Shown here piece after piece: positions 1 to 5,428 of a DNA stretch of 7,119 nt (within the stretch, counting starts at the first letter, position 1; the number at the start of each line of letters is the position of its first letter). A program made the translations under genes and the position numbers. The stretch is from an uncultured Planctomycetaceae bacterium (GTDB taxonomy: Bacteria; Planctomycetota; Planctomycetia; Pirellulales; Pirellulaceae): contig CAIXSC010000777.1 of NCBI GenBank assembly GCA_903921945.1, positions 1 through 7,119 of the forward strand, written 5' to 3'. The notes under the pieces are model-generated. The model saw nothing but the letters and a program-made list of their open reading frames with translations. It had not been told where the DNA came from and searched no databases.

Positions 1-15
1 CGTTCGAAGTGCTCG

Positions 16-36
16 CGACGGACAAGATGTCCGTCG
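16..36. repeat. Short perfect hairpin, possible REP-like element
   Basis: A perfect inverted repeat with 9-base arms (CGACGGACA and TGTCCGTCG) and a 3-base spacer (AGA) lies beyond the end of the last minus-strand gene. It has no T-run next to it on either strand, so it is not an obvious intrinsic terminator by itself. It could be a dispersed palindromic (REP-like) unit, or part of the 3' end of a plus-strand gene to the left. The arms and spacer are seen directly; the REP interpretation is a guess, because only one copy is visible here. Confidence 0.4.
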
Positions 37-55
37 TACAAGCAGGACGCCGCGA

Positions 56-84
56 TCGGCCGGCCGACCGGCTGGCATTTTTTT
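56..84 (+). terminator. Intrinsic terminator for a plus-strand gene left of the window
   Basis: On the plus strand, bases 56-63 pair with 68-75 around a 4-base loop (CCGA). The stem has 8 bp: six Watson-Crick pairs, five of them consecutive G-C pairs next to the loop, plus two G-U wobbles. Two bases later comes a run of seven T (78-84). This is the layout of a rho-independent terminator reading left to right. On the minus strand the wobbles become mismatches and no T-run follows, so it does not suit the minus-strand operon. It implies a convergent gene ending outside the window or in its first bases. Confidence 0.5.
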
Positions 85-119
85 GTGTGTGGACGTCGGG
101 CGTCGGTGCCCTGGTCGGG

Positions 120-2084
120 CTAGTCGCCGGCTTCGACGACCAACAGGGTCTCATTCCGCGTCGGCTTGACGATTTGGCGACCGCCGCCCGGCCAATCGAT
201 TTCCACTCGGTCGACGGTCGCCTTGGCCGGTAGTCCCCAGACCACGCGGTAGTCGCTTTGCGAGAGATAACTGCCGCCGCCCTTGACCAGCCGCAATTGC
301 TGGCCGGCCGACGAGTGCAGGACTAGCCGAGCCCCGATGCCATGGCGGTTGGACCGGCGGCCGATCAATCGCACCGCGAACCAAGGGACGGGACTTGCGG
401 TGTCGCCAGTCCGATTCAGCAGAATCCGGGATGGTTCGTTCACCTGCGCGATCGCCAAATCCGGCCGGCCGTCGCCATCCACGTCGCCTGTCGCGAGCCC
501 GCGACTCTCCCAAGCCGACGAGAAATAATGTCGAGCCGGGAACAGCACGCGAGTGAAACGGCCTTGGCGGTTTTCCATGAGCAGCGGCGGTTGGCGGCGC
601 GCGGCGGCTCGTGGGTACTTGATCACATGCCCGTTGGCGACCAAGGCGTCCTCGTCGCCGTCGAGATCGACGTCGACAAACGCGGTCCCGAACCCCACAA
701 AAAGTCCGCCCAGCGCTGTGATCCCCGTCGACTGGCTCACGTGCAGGAATTGGCCGTGATCCTCGTTGCGGTACAGCGCGAACGCCTCGCGTTCGTAATT
801 GGCGGCCCAAAGATCGGCTCGGCCATCGTTGTTGAAGTCCAGGATGTCGACCCCCATGCTGCCGTCGGGGACGCCACGATCATCGGTGGCAACACCCGCC
901 AGCAGGCCGATCTCTTTGAACTTTCCCTGGCCATCGTTGATGTACAGAAAGTTTTCGGTGGTGTCGTTGCCAACGTAGATATCCAGGTCGCCGTCGGCGT
1001 CGACGTCGCCGGCGACGACGCCTAGGCCTTTGCCATCCGGTCGAAGGCCCGCTTCGCGCGTCGCGTCACGGAAAGTGCCGTCGCCATTGCCCAGGAACAG
1101 CGAATCGGGCAGCGGGTTGAATTCCCGCGGTCCGCAAATCTCCCGCACTCCAGGCTGGGGACTGGGACAGAAGGGATGATTGGCAGGCGACCAGTCGGTG
1201 TAGTGGGCGATATACAGGTCGAGCGCGCCGTCGCCGTTGAAGTCCCCCCACGCGGCGCTGCTGCTCCACAGGGTATCGGCGACCAATCCGCTGGCAGCGG
1301 TCGCGTCCACAAACGTTCCATCGCCCAAGTTCCGCCATAACTGGACTCCGCCAAACCCGGTCAAAAGGATGTCGATCCAGCCATCATGGTCGTAGTCGGC
1401 GGCAGCGATGCCATGCGTGTAATGCGTCGCGTGCTCCAGGCCGGCCAAGGCCGCGACTGGCTCGAAACGCTCGCCATCCCGATTGCGAAACAACCCGGTC
1501 GGCCGCGGCTTTGGCTGGACGTTCGAGCCGATCGCGCCGCCGCCCGGCACACACACGTCCAGTCGCCGATCGCCGTCGTAATCGATCAACCCAACGCCCC
1601 CACCGAGCGATTCGAGGATAGCGCACTGGTTCGCTTCCTCGTCGTTTCGATAGGTCCACTGAAACCCGCTGGTTGTCTGATTCAGTTCTTGAAAAGCGAA
1701 CTTGCCGGGATCGCCCGTCGCGATCGCCGAACTGCCTGCCGAACCGCCTGCCGAACCAAGGTTCCTGGAACCAGCGCCCGTCGACGCAGCACTGGAAGGC
1801 GCGTCCTCAGAAGAAGACGGTCGAGCGGCTGCAGAGCCACCGCTCGACGTGGAAGCGTTCCCGACGGCTTCGGAATCAGCGGCACGGTAAGATTCGCCGG
1901 AGCCGCTGGTTTCGATCGGCCTTGTCCCTGAGTCGCCGCATCCGAAGGCGGACACCGTGGCCAACAGCAGGCCCTTGAGTAGCGCCATGCCGTGGCAAGG
2001 ACGGCAATACTTCCCTGGAAACAATCCGGCCCAAGGGAACCGCGTGCCCCGCCGGCCCCGAAGTTCGCGGGAAACTCGTCGCAT
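120..2084 (-). CDS. CRTAC1-type FG-GAP/VCBS lipoprotein with C-terminal ASPIC/UnbV domain
   Basis: Predicted surface or periplasmic lipoprotein of the CRTAC1/ASPIC-UnbV family; the function of bacterial members is mostly unknown. Numbered from the ATG at 2084 (654 aa): a short hydrophobic signal (about 33-48) ends in a lipobox-like AFGC with Cys49. A Ser/Gly/Ala-rich linker follows (about 51-124). Seven calcium-loop motifs of FG-GAP type lie at 168-176, 230-238, 281-289, 360-368, 416-424, 471-479 and 534-542 (for example DVDADGDLD). A CGPREF segment near 317 and a full ASPIC/UnbV domain from about 568 to the end (GIGARL, GGGSYLSQS, IDWPGG) complete it. The start is uncertain. The ATG at 2084 is 6 bases after the TPR gene stop, suggesting coupling, but it puts an Arg-rich stretch of 32 residues before the signal. 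The ATG at 1988 gives a classic 16-residue lipoprotein signal but has no visible ribosome binding site. Family assignment is firm; function is not. Confidence 0.93.
   Translation of the reverse strand: MRRVSRELRGRRGTRFPWAGLFPGKYCRPCHGMALLKGLLLATVSAFGCGDSGTRPIETSGSGESYRAADSEAVGNASTSSGGSAAARPSSSEDAPSSAASTGAGSRNLGSAGGSAGSSAIATGDPGKFAFQELNQTTSGFQWTYRNDEEANQCAILESLGGGVGLIDYDGDRRLDVCVPGGGAIGSNVQPKPRPTGLFRNRDGERFEPVAALAGLEHATHYTHGIAAADYDHDGWIDILLTGFGGVQLWRNLGDGTFVDATAASGLVADTLWSSSAAWGDFNGDGALDLYIAHYTDWSPANHPFCPSPQPGVREICGPREFNPLPDSLFLGNGDGTFRDATREAGLRPDGKGLGVVAGDVDADGDLDIYVGNDTTENFLYINDGQGKFKEIGLLAGVATDDRGVPDGSMGVDILDFNNDGRADLWAANYEREAFALYRNEDHGQFLHVSQSTGITALGGLFVGFGTAFVDVDLDGDEDALVANGHVIKYPRAAARRQPPLLMENRQGRFTRVLFPARHYFSSAWESRGLATGDVDGDGRPDLAIAQVNEPSRILLNRTGDTASPVPWFAVRLIGRRSNRHGIGARLVLHSSAGQQLRLVKGGGSYLSQSDYRVVWGLPAKATVDRVEIDWPGGGRQIVKPTRNETLLVVEAGD
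1734..1757 (-). repeat. Tandem 12-base duplication in the Ser/Gly/Ala linker
   Basis: Two perfect head-to-tail copies of GCCTGCCGAACC (plus strand) encode GSAG twice in the linker between the lipid-anchor cysteine and the first FG-GAP repeat of the CRTAC1-type protein. The unit is a multiple of three, so gain or loss of copies would change linker length without shifting the frame. Replication slippage is the likely origin. Confidence 0.6.
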
Positions 2085-2090
2085 GAAGGG

Positions 2091-3341
2091 TTACCTGGTT
2101 TTTTCGGGCGGGGCGGCGCCGAGCGCTGCGCGGGCGGCGGCATGCCGGGGTTCGATTTGCAGGATGCTCAAGAGCCAACCGCGGGCGTCGGTTTCAAAAC
2201 CTTGGCCGCGGAGGATCATCGCCGCTTCGTATCGAAGCTCGACGTTGTTGGGGTCGTCGATGAGCCGACGGGTCACTTCATGGAGCCGCTCCGACTGCTT
2301 GCGAAGTTCCGCGTGCAGTTGTCGATGGCGTTCGGCACGTTCGGGTTGATTGGCGAGCTGATAGGCCCGAGCCAACGCGAACTGCAACCGCGGCTCGCGC
2401 GGATCGCGGTCCACAGCCTTTTCCAAGCGCGCAACCGCCTGCGGGTAATCGCCCTGGGCGAGTTCCAGTTCCCCGAGTTCCGCTTGAACCGCACTTTGCT
2501 GCTCGGCGCTGAGCGAGCGGCCTTCGAGTCGCTGGAATTTGACGCGCGCCTCATCGCTGCGGCCCAGTCGCCGAAGACAGGCGCCCCAGCAGAGCCACAG
2601 ATCGGGCGAGTCTGGCGGGTTGGCGGCCAGCGAGTCGAATTCGGCAAGCGCCGCTTCAACCTCGTTCATTCGCAGGAGGGTTTGCGCGAGACGGACGCGG
2701 GCTTCCAGATGCGCGGGATGAGAAGCCAGCAGTTCACGGTACTCGGACACTGCCCCGGGGAGATCATCCAGCCGTTCGTGAATCGCCCCTTTCAACAATC
2801 GCGGTTTCGCGGCTCGCGGCCGCCATTCCGACCAAAAACCGAGACTCCTCCAAGCTTCCTGGAGTCGATAGGAGCGGACGTACCCCTCGGAGAGCGCCTC
2901 GTAAAACTGTTCGGCTAAATCGTCGTCGACTCCTTGATCGAGAAGCACCGGGAGGAGCGTCTCGGCTTCGCGGGGGTCGCCTAACTGGGCGGTCATGAGC
3001 ACGCGTTGGCGTTTCACATCGGGCGCGGGCCAGCGTAGCCGCAACGCCTCGTCGAACAATTGCTCGGCGCGGCGAAAATCGCCGTGACGCCGCGTGGCGA
3101 CCGCGAGCGTGAAGCAAGTCTGGGCATCACTTGGCCGATGACGGCGAAGCTGTTCCAGTTCGCGCATCGCCGCTTCCAGGCGGCCTTCGCGCATCATTTC
3201 CCGAATGGCGGCGGATTGACGCTCGCGTTGCCACCACTGGCCGGCCCAAACGAGCGCGGCCAAAAACGCGGCGATGGCGACCACGGCGGTAACCGTGATT
3301 CGCCATCGCTTGGATTGCGGAGCCGATTTCGCGGAAGACAC
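2091..3341 (-). CDS. Membrane-anchored TPR-repeat protein
   Basis: A 416-residue protein with one N-terminal transmembrane segment (about residues 15-33, after a basic KRWR stretch) and an otherwise helical body of degenerate tetratricopeptide repeats from about residue 44 to 400. The clearest units carry spaced A/G/Y/A positions, such as LGELELAQGDYPQAVARLEKA (about 288-308) and the units around 73-106 and 180-247. TPR arrays bind other proteins; with a single N-terminal anchor the repeats should face outward from the cytoplasmic membrane. I chose the GTG at 3341 because GAGG lies 8 bases upstream (3353-3350) and it leaves 55 bases after the preceding lipoprotein gene. An earlier in-frame GTG at 3440 would overlap that gene by 44 bases and adds a segment with no recognisable feature. 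The stop is 6 bases before the CRTAC1-type gene, so the two are probably co-translated. The partner and role are unknown. Confidence 0.88.
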   Translation of the reverse strand: MSSAKSAPQSKRWRITVTAVVAIAAFLAALVWAGQWWQRERQSAAIREMMREGRLEAAMRELEQLRRHRPSDAQTCFTLAVATRRHGDFRRAEQLFDEALRLRWPAPDVKRQRVLMTAQLGDPREAETLLPVLLDQGVDDDLAEQFYEALSEGYVRSYRLQEAWRSLGFWSEWRPRAAKPRLLKGAIHERLDDLPGAVSEYRELLASHPAHLEARVRLAQTLLRMNEVEAALAEFDSLAANPPDSPDLWLCWGACLRRLGRSDEARVKFQRLEGRSLSAEQQSAVQAELGELELAQGDYPQAVARLEKAVDRDPREPRLQFALARAYQLANQPERAERHRQLHAELRKQSERLHEVTRRLIDDPNNVELRYEAAMILRGQGFETDARGWLLSILQIEPRHAAARAALGAAPPEKTR

Positions 3342-3349
3342 GTCGCGAG

Positions 3350-3353
3350 CCTC
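3350..3353 (-). promoter_or_regulatory. Ribosome binding site deciding the TPR gene start
   Basis: GAGG on the minus strand, 8 bases before the GTG at 3341. No comparable site precedes the upstream in-frame GTG at 3440. Confidence 0.45.
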
Positions 3354-3396
3354 GGAGCAGAGGGCGTTCCGCGTCCGGCGGGGATCGCGGGGAAAG

Positions 3397-3876
3397 TTAA
3401 TCGACCAAGTTGAATTCGAATGTATTCTTATCGACCCCACCCGCAGCCACCTCGGCCGTCAGACCGCTCTTCGATGGATCTTGATACTTGAGCGGCAACG
3501 GTGGCTTCGCCGCCGCTTGATTGCCGCGCTTCATGATCTCCATCTGCATTTTCTGCATGTCTTCCGGCTTCATCGTGGTCGTGTCCTGACCGCCGGCCGC
3601 CGTGTCCACTTTGTTCACACCGACCTTGGCCGCGCCCAGCGGCGCACCCGGCCGGCCATTGGTGGTCAGCGAAAAGCTGCCCGAGGCGTCTGTGGCACCC
3701 ACCGCCAGTTGTCCGCTCTCGTACAAGAAAGACACCGAGGCTCCCTGAACCGGGGCCCCGTTGTACTTCACCACACCCTTCACGGGCGAAAGCGAAGGTC
3801 CACCTTCGCCACCGCAGCCCACAAACGCGGCGCTAGCCGCCAGAAACGCACCGAGGATAAAGCGTCGCGCCAACAC
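3397..3876 (-). CDS. Small lipoprotein with carboxypeptidase-regulatory-like domain
   Basis: A 159-residue predicted lipoprotein of a type very common in planctomycetes. The signal peptide (LARRFILGAF onward) ends at a lipobox-like FVGC with Cys21, followed by a Gly/Glu-rich spacer. The body is a single beta-sandwich resembling carboxypeptidase-regulatory/transthyretin-like domains: VKGVVKYNGAPVQGASVSF (about 32-50), then a TDASGSFSLTT strand pair (about 62-72), and the usual ending LPLKYQDPSKSGLTAEV (about 126-142) with a final TFEFNL strand. Between them lies a Met-rich segment with M-x-x-M-x-M-x-x-M spacing (Met107, 110, 112, 115). The GTG at 3876 was chosen because it starts the signal peptide and has AAGGA 10 bases and GGA 6 bases upstream. 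The frame stays open for 99 more codons upstream, but that stretch crosses a terminator and the end of the neighbouring gene. It is probably first in an operon with the TPR and CRTAC1-type genes. No enzymatic residues are seen; a structural or binding role is inferred. Confidence 0.9.
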   Translation of the reverse strand: MLARRFILGAFLAASAAFVGCGGEGGPSLSPVKGVVKYNGAPVQGASVSFLYESGQLAVGATDASGSFSLTTNGRPGAPLGAAKVGVNKVDTAAGGQDTTTMKPEDMQKMQMEIMKRGNQAAAKPPLPLKYQDPSKSGLTAEVAAGGVDKNTFEFNLVD

Positions 3877-3882
3877 GGGAAT

Positions 3883-3891
3883 TCCGTCCTT
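3883..3891 (-). promoter_or_regulatory. Ribosome binding site deciding the small lipoprotein start
   Basis: On the minus strand this reads AAGGACGGA, giving AAGGA 10 bases and GGA 6 bases before the GTG at 3876. It supports the short form of the gene over the much longer open frame. Confidence 0.5.
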
Positions 3892-3914
3892 TCCGTACCT
3901 TGTTCGTAAACGGT

Positions 3915-3939
3915 AAAAAGCCGCCTGAGGAAGCGGCTT
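3915..3939 (-). terminator. Intrinsic terminator between the DUF1559 and small lipoprotein genes
   Basis: On the minus strand a 7-bp stem (AAGCCGC with GCGGCTT, 8-base loop) is followed directly by a T-run, the two last stem T plus three more. This is the best intrinsic terminator in the window. It lies 196 bases after the DUF1559 stop and only 38 bases before the GTG of the small lipoprotein gene, so it may end the DUF1559 transcript, act as an attenuator for the next operon, or both. Confidence 0.75.
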
Positions 3940-4135
3940 GAGACACTGCCTAGCGCGTCCAATCACGCATGCAGGCAGCGAGTTCTTCGATCGAGCCCTT
4001 AGACGGAATCCGTCATCCAAACAGCGGAGTCGCCATCCGTCTGACTGGCACCCGCCGAGCTTAAGGACACCCGCCGAGATTCGAGCTGTCGCCCAAATCT
4101 CGGCGTCTACCCTGCAGGCTTGCCCGACGACAAAG
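3940..4135 (-). other. Structured non-coding stretch, candidate 3'UTR or small RNA
   Basis: About 196 bases between the DUF1559 stop and the terminator hold no convincing gene but several inverted repeats. On the minus strand, in order: a perfect 10-bp stem (4105-4096 with 4081-4072, 14-base loop); a 7-bp stem (4042-4036 with 4007-4001, long loop); and a two-part stem just before the terminator (3978-3973 with 3951-3946, inner 3968-3965 with 3958-3955, 6-base loop). With the terminator this could be a structured 3'UTR, a processed small RNA, or the leader of the next operon. The pairings were found by eye; I recognise no known riboswitch or RNA family. Confidence 0.4.
4049..4078 (-). repeat. 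Direct repeat of 11 bases in the non-coding stretch
   Basis: CACCCGCCGAG (plus strand) occurs at 4049-4059 and again at 4068-4078, 19 bases apart from start to start. Both copies can pair with the same arm at 4099-4105: the copy at 4068-4078 extends to 10 bp, the other gives 7 bp. Confidence 0.55.
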
Positions 4136-5128
4136 TTAGAAATTGCCGACCGGTTCGCCGTCAGCCCGCCCACCGAGACGCTGATAGGTGCGGTAATCGA
4201 TCGTCTGCGGCAGATTCTTCACGCTGCCGTCCACGAAGACGAACTGGGCGCCACCGGGATGCCGCGAGCGGAATCCCCACGAGTAGTTCCAGTTGTTCGG
4301 GTTCGTGCAACTCGGATTGGTGATCCGCTTCGAGTTCGGGCAAGTCGTCTGATCGTTGAGCGGCACAGACGTCGAGGCGTGAGCGTTGCCCATGCCGTTG
4401 TAGTCCCACCAGCCCGATTGGTGATCGTTGCAGTCGGGCAGAATCTCGCCGACCATAATCACGTTCGAGGTTCCATCGGTCACCGCGGCGAGATTGATGT
4501 CCGGGCCCAAACGACCGAAGATACCGGAAATGCCACGCATGTCGGTCGAGTTACCGTGATCGGCGGCGCCATAAGCATCGTAATGCACGTTCGGCGTCAT
4601 CCAGGTGTTGCAAGAACCCGAAGCGGAAGGCGTCCGCTGCGAACCCAAGCTGCCCGAGTAGCTGCTCTGGGCCCAACCGTTTTTCCAGTTCGACGGATCG
4701 CTGGGGCACCGAGCGTATGGAACCTGGATTTCGCGAGCAACCTGGTTGGGGTTGGAGGGGGAGGGAATCCGGCTGTTGTAATAGGTGCCGCCATTGTTCG
4801 GATTGGCACCCGGACGATCCTGGGCGATCAGCTGATCCCACAACGCACTCTGTTCCGCGAACGGCAAAATCCGCACCTGCCAGCCAGCGTTCGGCGTGCC
4901 CCAGTTGCTGCCCGCGAGCGGCAATTGGCGGTGGGTGTCGTGATAGTTGTGAATGGCCAACCCGTACTGCTTCAGATTGTTGCTGCACTGCGTGCGGCGG
5001 GCCGCTTCACGGGCAGCTTGAACTGCCGGAAGCAACAGAGCGACCAACACACCGATGATCGCGATGACGACAAGGAGCTCGACGAGCGTAAAACCCGCTC
5101 GACGGCCCGGTAACGGAGATAACGCCAT
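4136..5128 (-). CDS. DUF1559 prepilin-like protein with H-X9-DG C-terminus
   Basis: A 330-residue protein of the DUF1559 family, present in very many copies in planctomycete genomes and thought to be exported as a type IV pilin-like (pseudopilin) protein. The N-terminus is a prepilin signal: basic GRR, Gly12, then FTLVELLVVIAIIGVLVALL with Glu at position +5 after the cleavage glycine, followed by LPAVQAAREAARR. Family landmarks follow: CSNNLKQ (48-54), CPSDP (141-145), TDGTSNVIMVGE (217-228), and near the end His290, nine residues, then Asp300-Gly301, the H-X9-DG motif. Length is normal for the family. I chose the ATG at 5128 because GGAG lies 7 bases upstream and it gives a standard short prepilin leader; a GTG at 5188 would add 20 residues. 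The structured non-coding stretch and terminator follow it. It likely assembles in or passes through the envelope; its exact role is unknown. Confidence 0.96.
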   Translation of the reverse strand: MALSPLPGRRAGFTLVELLVVIAIIGVLVALLLPAVQAAREAARRTQCSNNLKQYGLAIHNYHDTHRQLPLAGSNWGTPNAGWQVRILPFAEQSALWDQLIAQDRPGANPNNGGTYYNSRIPSPSNPNQVAREIQVPYARCPSDPSNWKNGWAQSSYSGSLGSQRTPSASGSCNTWMTPNVHYDAYGAADHGNSTDMRGISGIFGRLGPDINLAAVTDGTSNVIMVGEILPDCNDHQSGWWDYNGMGNAHASTSVPLNDQTTCPNSKRITNPSCTNPNNWNYSWGFRSRHPGGAQFVFVDGSVKNLPQTIDYRTYQRLGGRADGEPVGNF

Positions 5129-5135
5129 GAAACGA

Positions 5136-5139
5136 CTCC
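5136..5139 (-). promoter_or_regulatory. Ribosome binding site deciding the DUF1559 gene start
   Basis: GGAG on the minus strand, 7 bases before the ATG at 5128. The upstream GTG at 5188 also has a purine-rich AGGGG 7 bases before it, but would give an unusually long prepilin leader. Confidence 0.6.
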
Positions 5140-5222
5140 AACACGAAAAACGCGACAACGAATGAGAACGCGCCAACCTATCACTCACGGGCCGGCCCCT
5201 ACCGAATGGTGCCTACGACGCC

Positions 5223-5280
5223 AGCCGCTCCTCCGAAGAAACTTCGGGGTATCATGAAGTATCGGCTAGACTAAGCGGCT
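5223..5280 (-). other. Inverted repeats in the leader of the DUF1559 gene
   Basis: Outer arms AGCCGCT (5223-5229) and AGCGGCT (5274-5280) are perfect 7-base complements and enclose a tight hairpin, CCGAAG (5233-5238) with CTTCGG (5242-5247) and a 3-base loop. The element ends 94 bases before the ATG at 5128. If transcription starts upstream of 5280 it would form a structured 5' leader; alternatively it could be an operator. I see no convincing -35/-10 pair. The rest of the space between the two genes (5129-5428) shows no gene. Confidence 0.3.
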
Positions 5281-5370
5281 TGCTCGAAATCCGCAACCTA
5301 ATTCCTTCATTTTGGTCGATTTCGCCGCCGTGAACGGATTTACGGCACGATTGGTCACCCTTGCGGAACG

Positions 5371-5399
5371 GCGGGGAACGGCCGCATCCCGCTCCCCGC
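5371..5399 (-). terminator. Weak terminator-like hairpin after the cytochrome/VCBS gene
   Basis: A 7-bp GC-rich stem (GCGGGGA at 5371-5377 with TCCCCGC at 5393-5399, 15-base loop) lies about 30 bases past the stop at 5429. No T-run follows on the minus strand, so intrinsic termination is doubtful; it may only protect the transcript end. Confidence 0.25.
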
Positions 5400-5428
5400 T
5401 CCATAACGACCGCCCCAAACGCCGACCA

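Noticed and set aside
342..1025. Plus-strand open frame (227 codons) opposite the CRTAC1-type gene
   Set aside because: Its repetitive V/D/A pattern is just the reverse complement of the calcium-loop codons of the real gene.
440..1590. Recurring DNA words such as GTCGCCGTCG that look like a dispersed repeat
   Set aside because: They are spaced at irregular intervals and encode the D-x-D-G-D-G loops of FG-GAP repeats; they are protein repeats, not a CRISPR or DNA element.
1992..2918. Plus-strand open frame (308 codons) opposite the TPR gene
   Set aside because: Antisense to a TPR protein with clear repeats; the translation has no domain or signal and looks like a shadow frame.
4002..4014. 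Palindrome GACGGA-A-TCCGTC as a hairpin
   Set aside because: The one-base spacer cannot form a local RNA hairpin; it could only be a protein-binding site, for which there is no further evidence. One arm pairs better with 4036-4042.
3940..4135. tRNA or known riboswitch in the structured non-coding stretch
   Set aside because: No cloverleaf, TpsiC-type arm or anticodon loop could be built, and no conserved riboswitch core was recognised.
3877..4173. Upstream extension of the small lipoprotein frame (99 codons)
   Set aside because: It crosses the intrinsic terminator and the 3' end of the DUF1559 gene, would bury the lipoprotein signal in mid-protein, and a good GTG with ribosome binding site exists at 3876.
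3938..5113. Long plus-strand open frame (391 codons) opposite the DUF1559 gene
   Set aside because: It lies antisense to a firmly identified gene, is rich in Arg, Val and Ala with no recognisable domain, and is expected by chance in GC-rich coding DNA.
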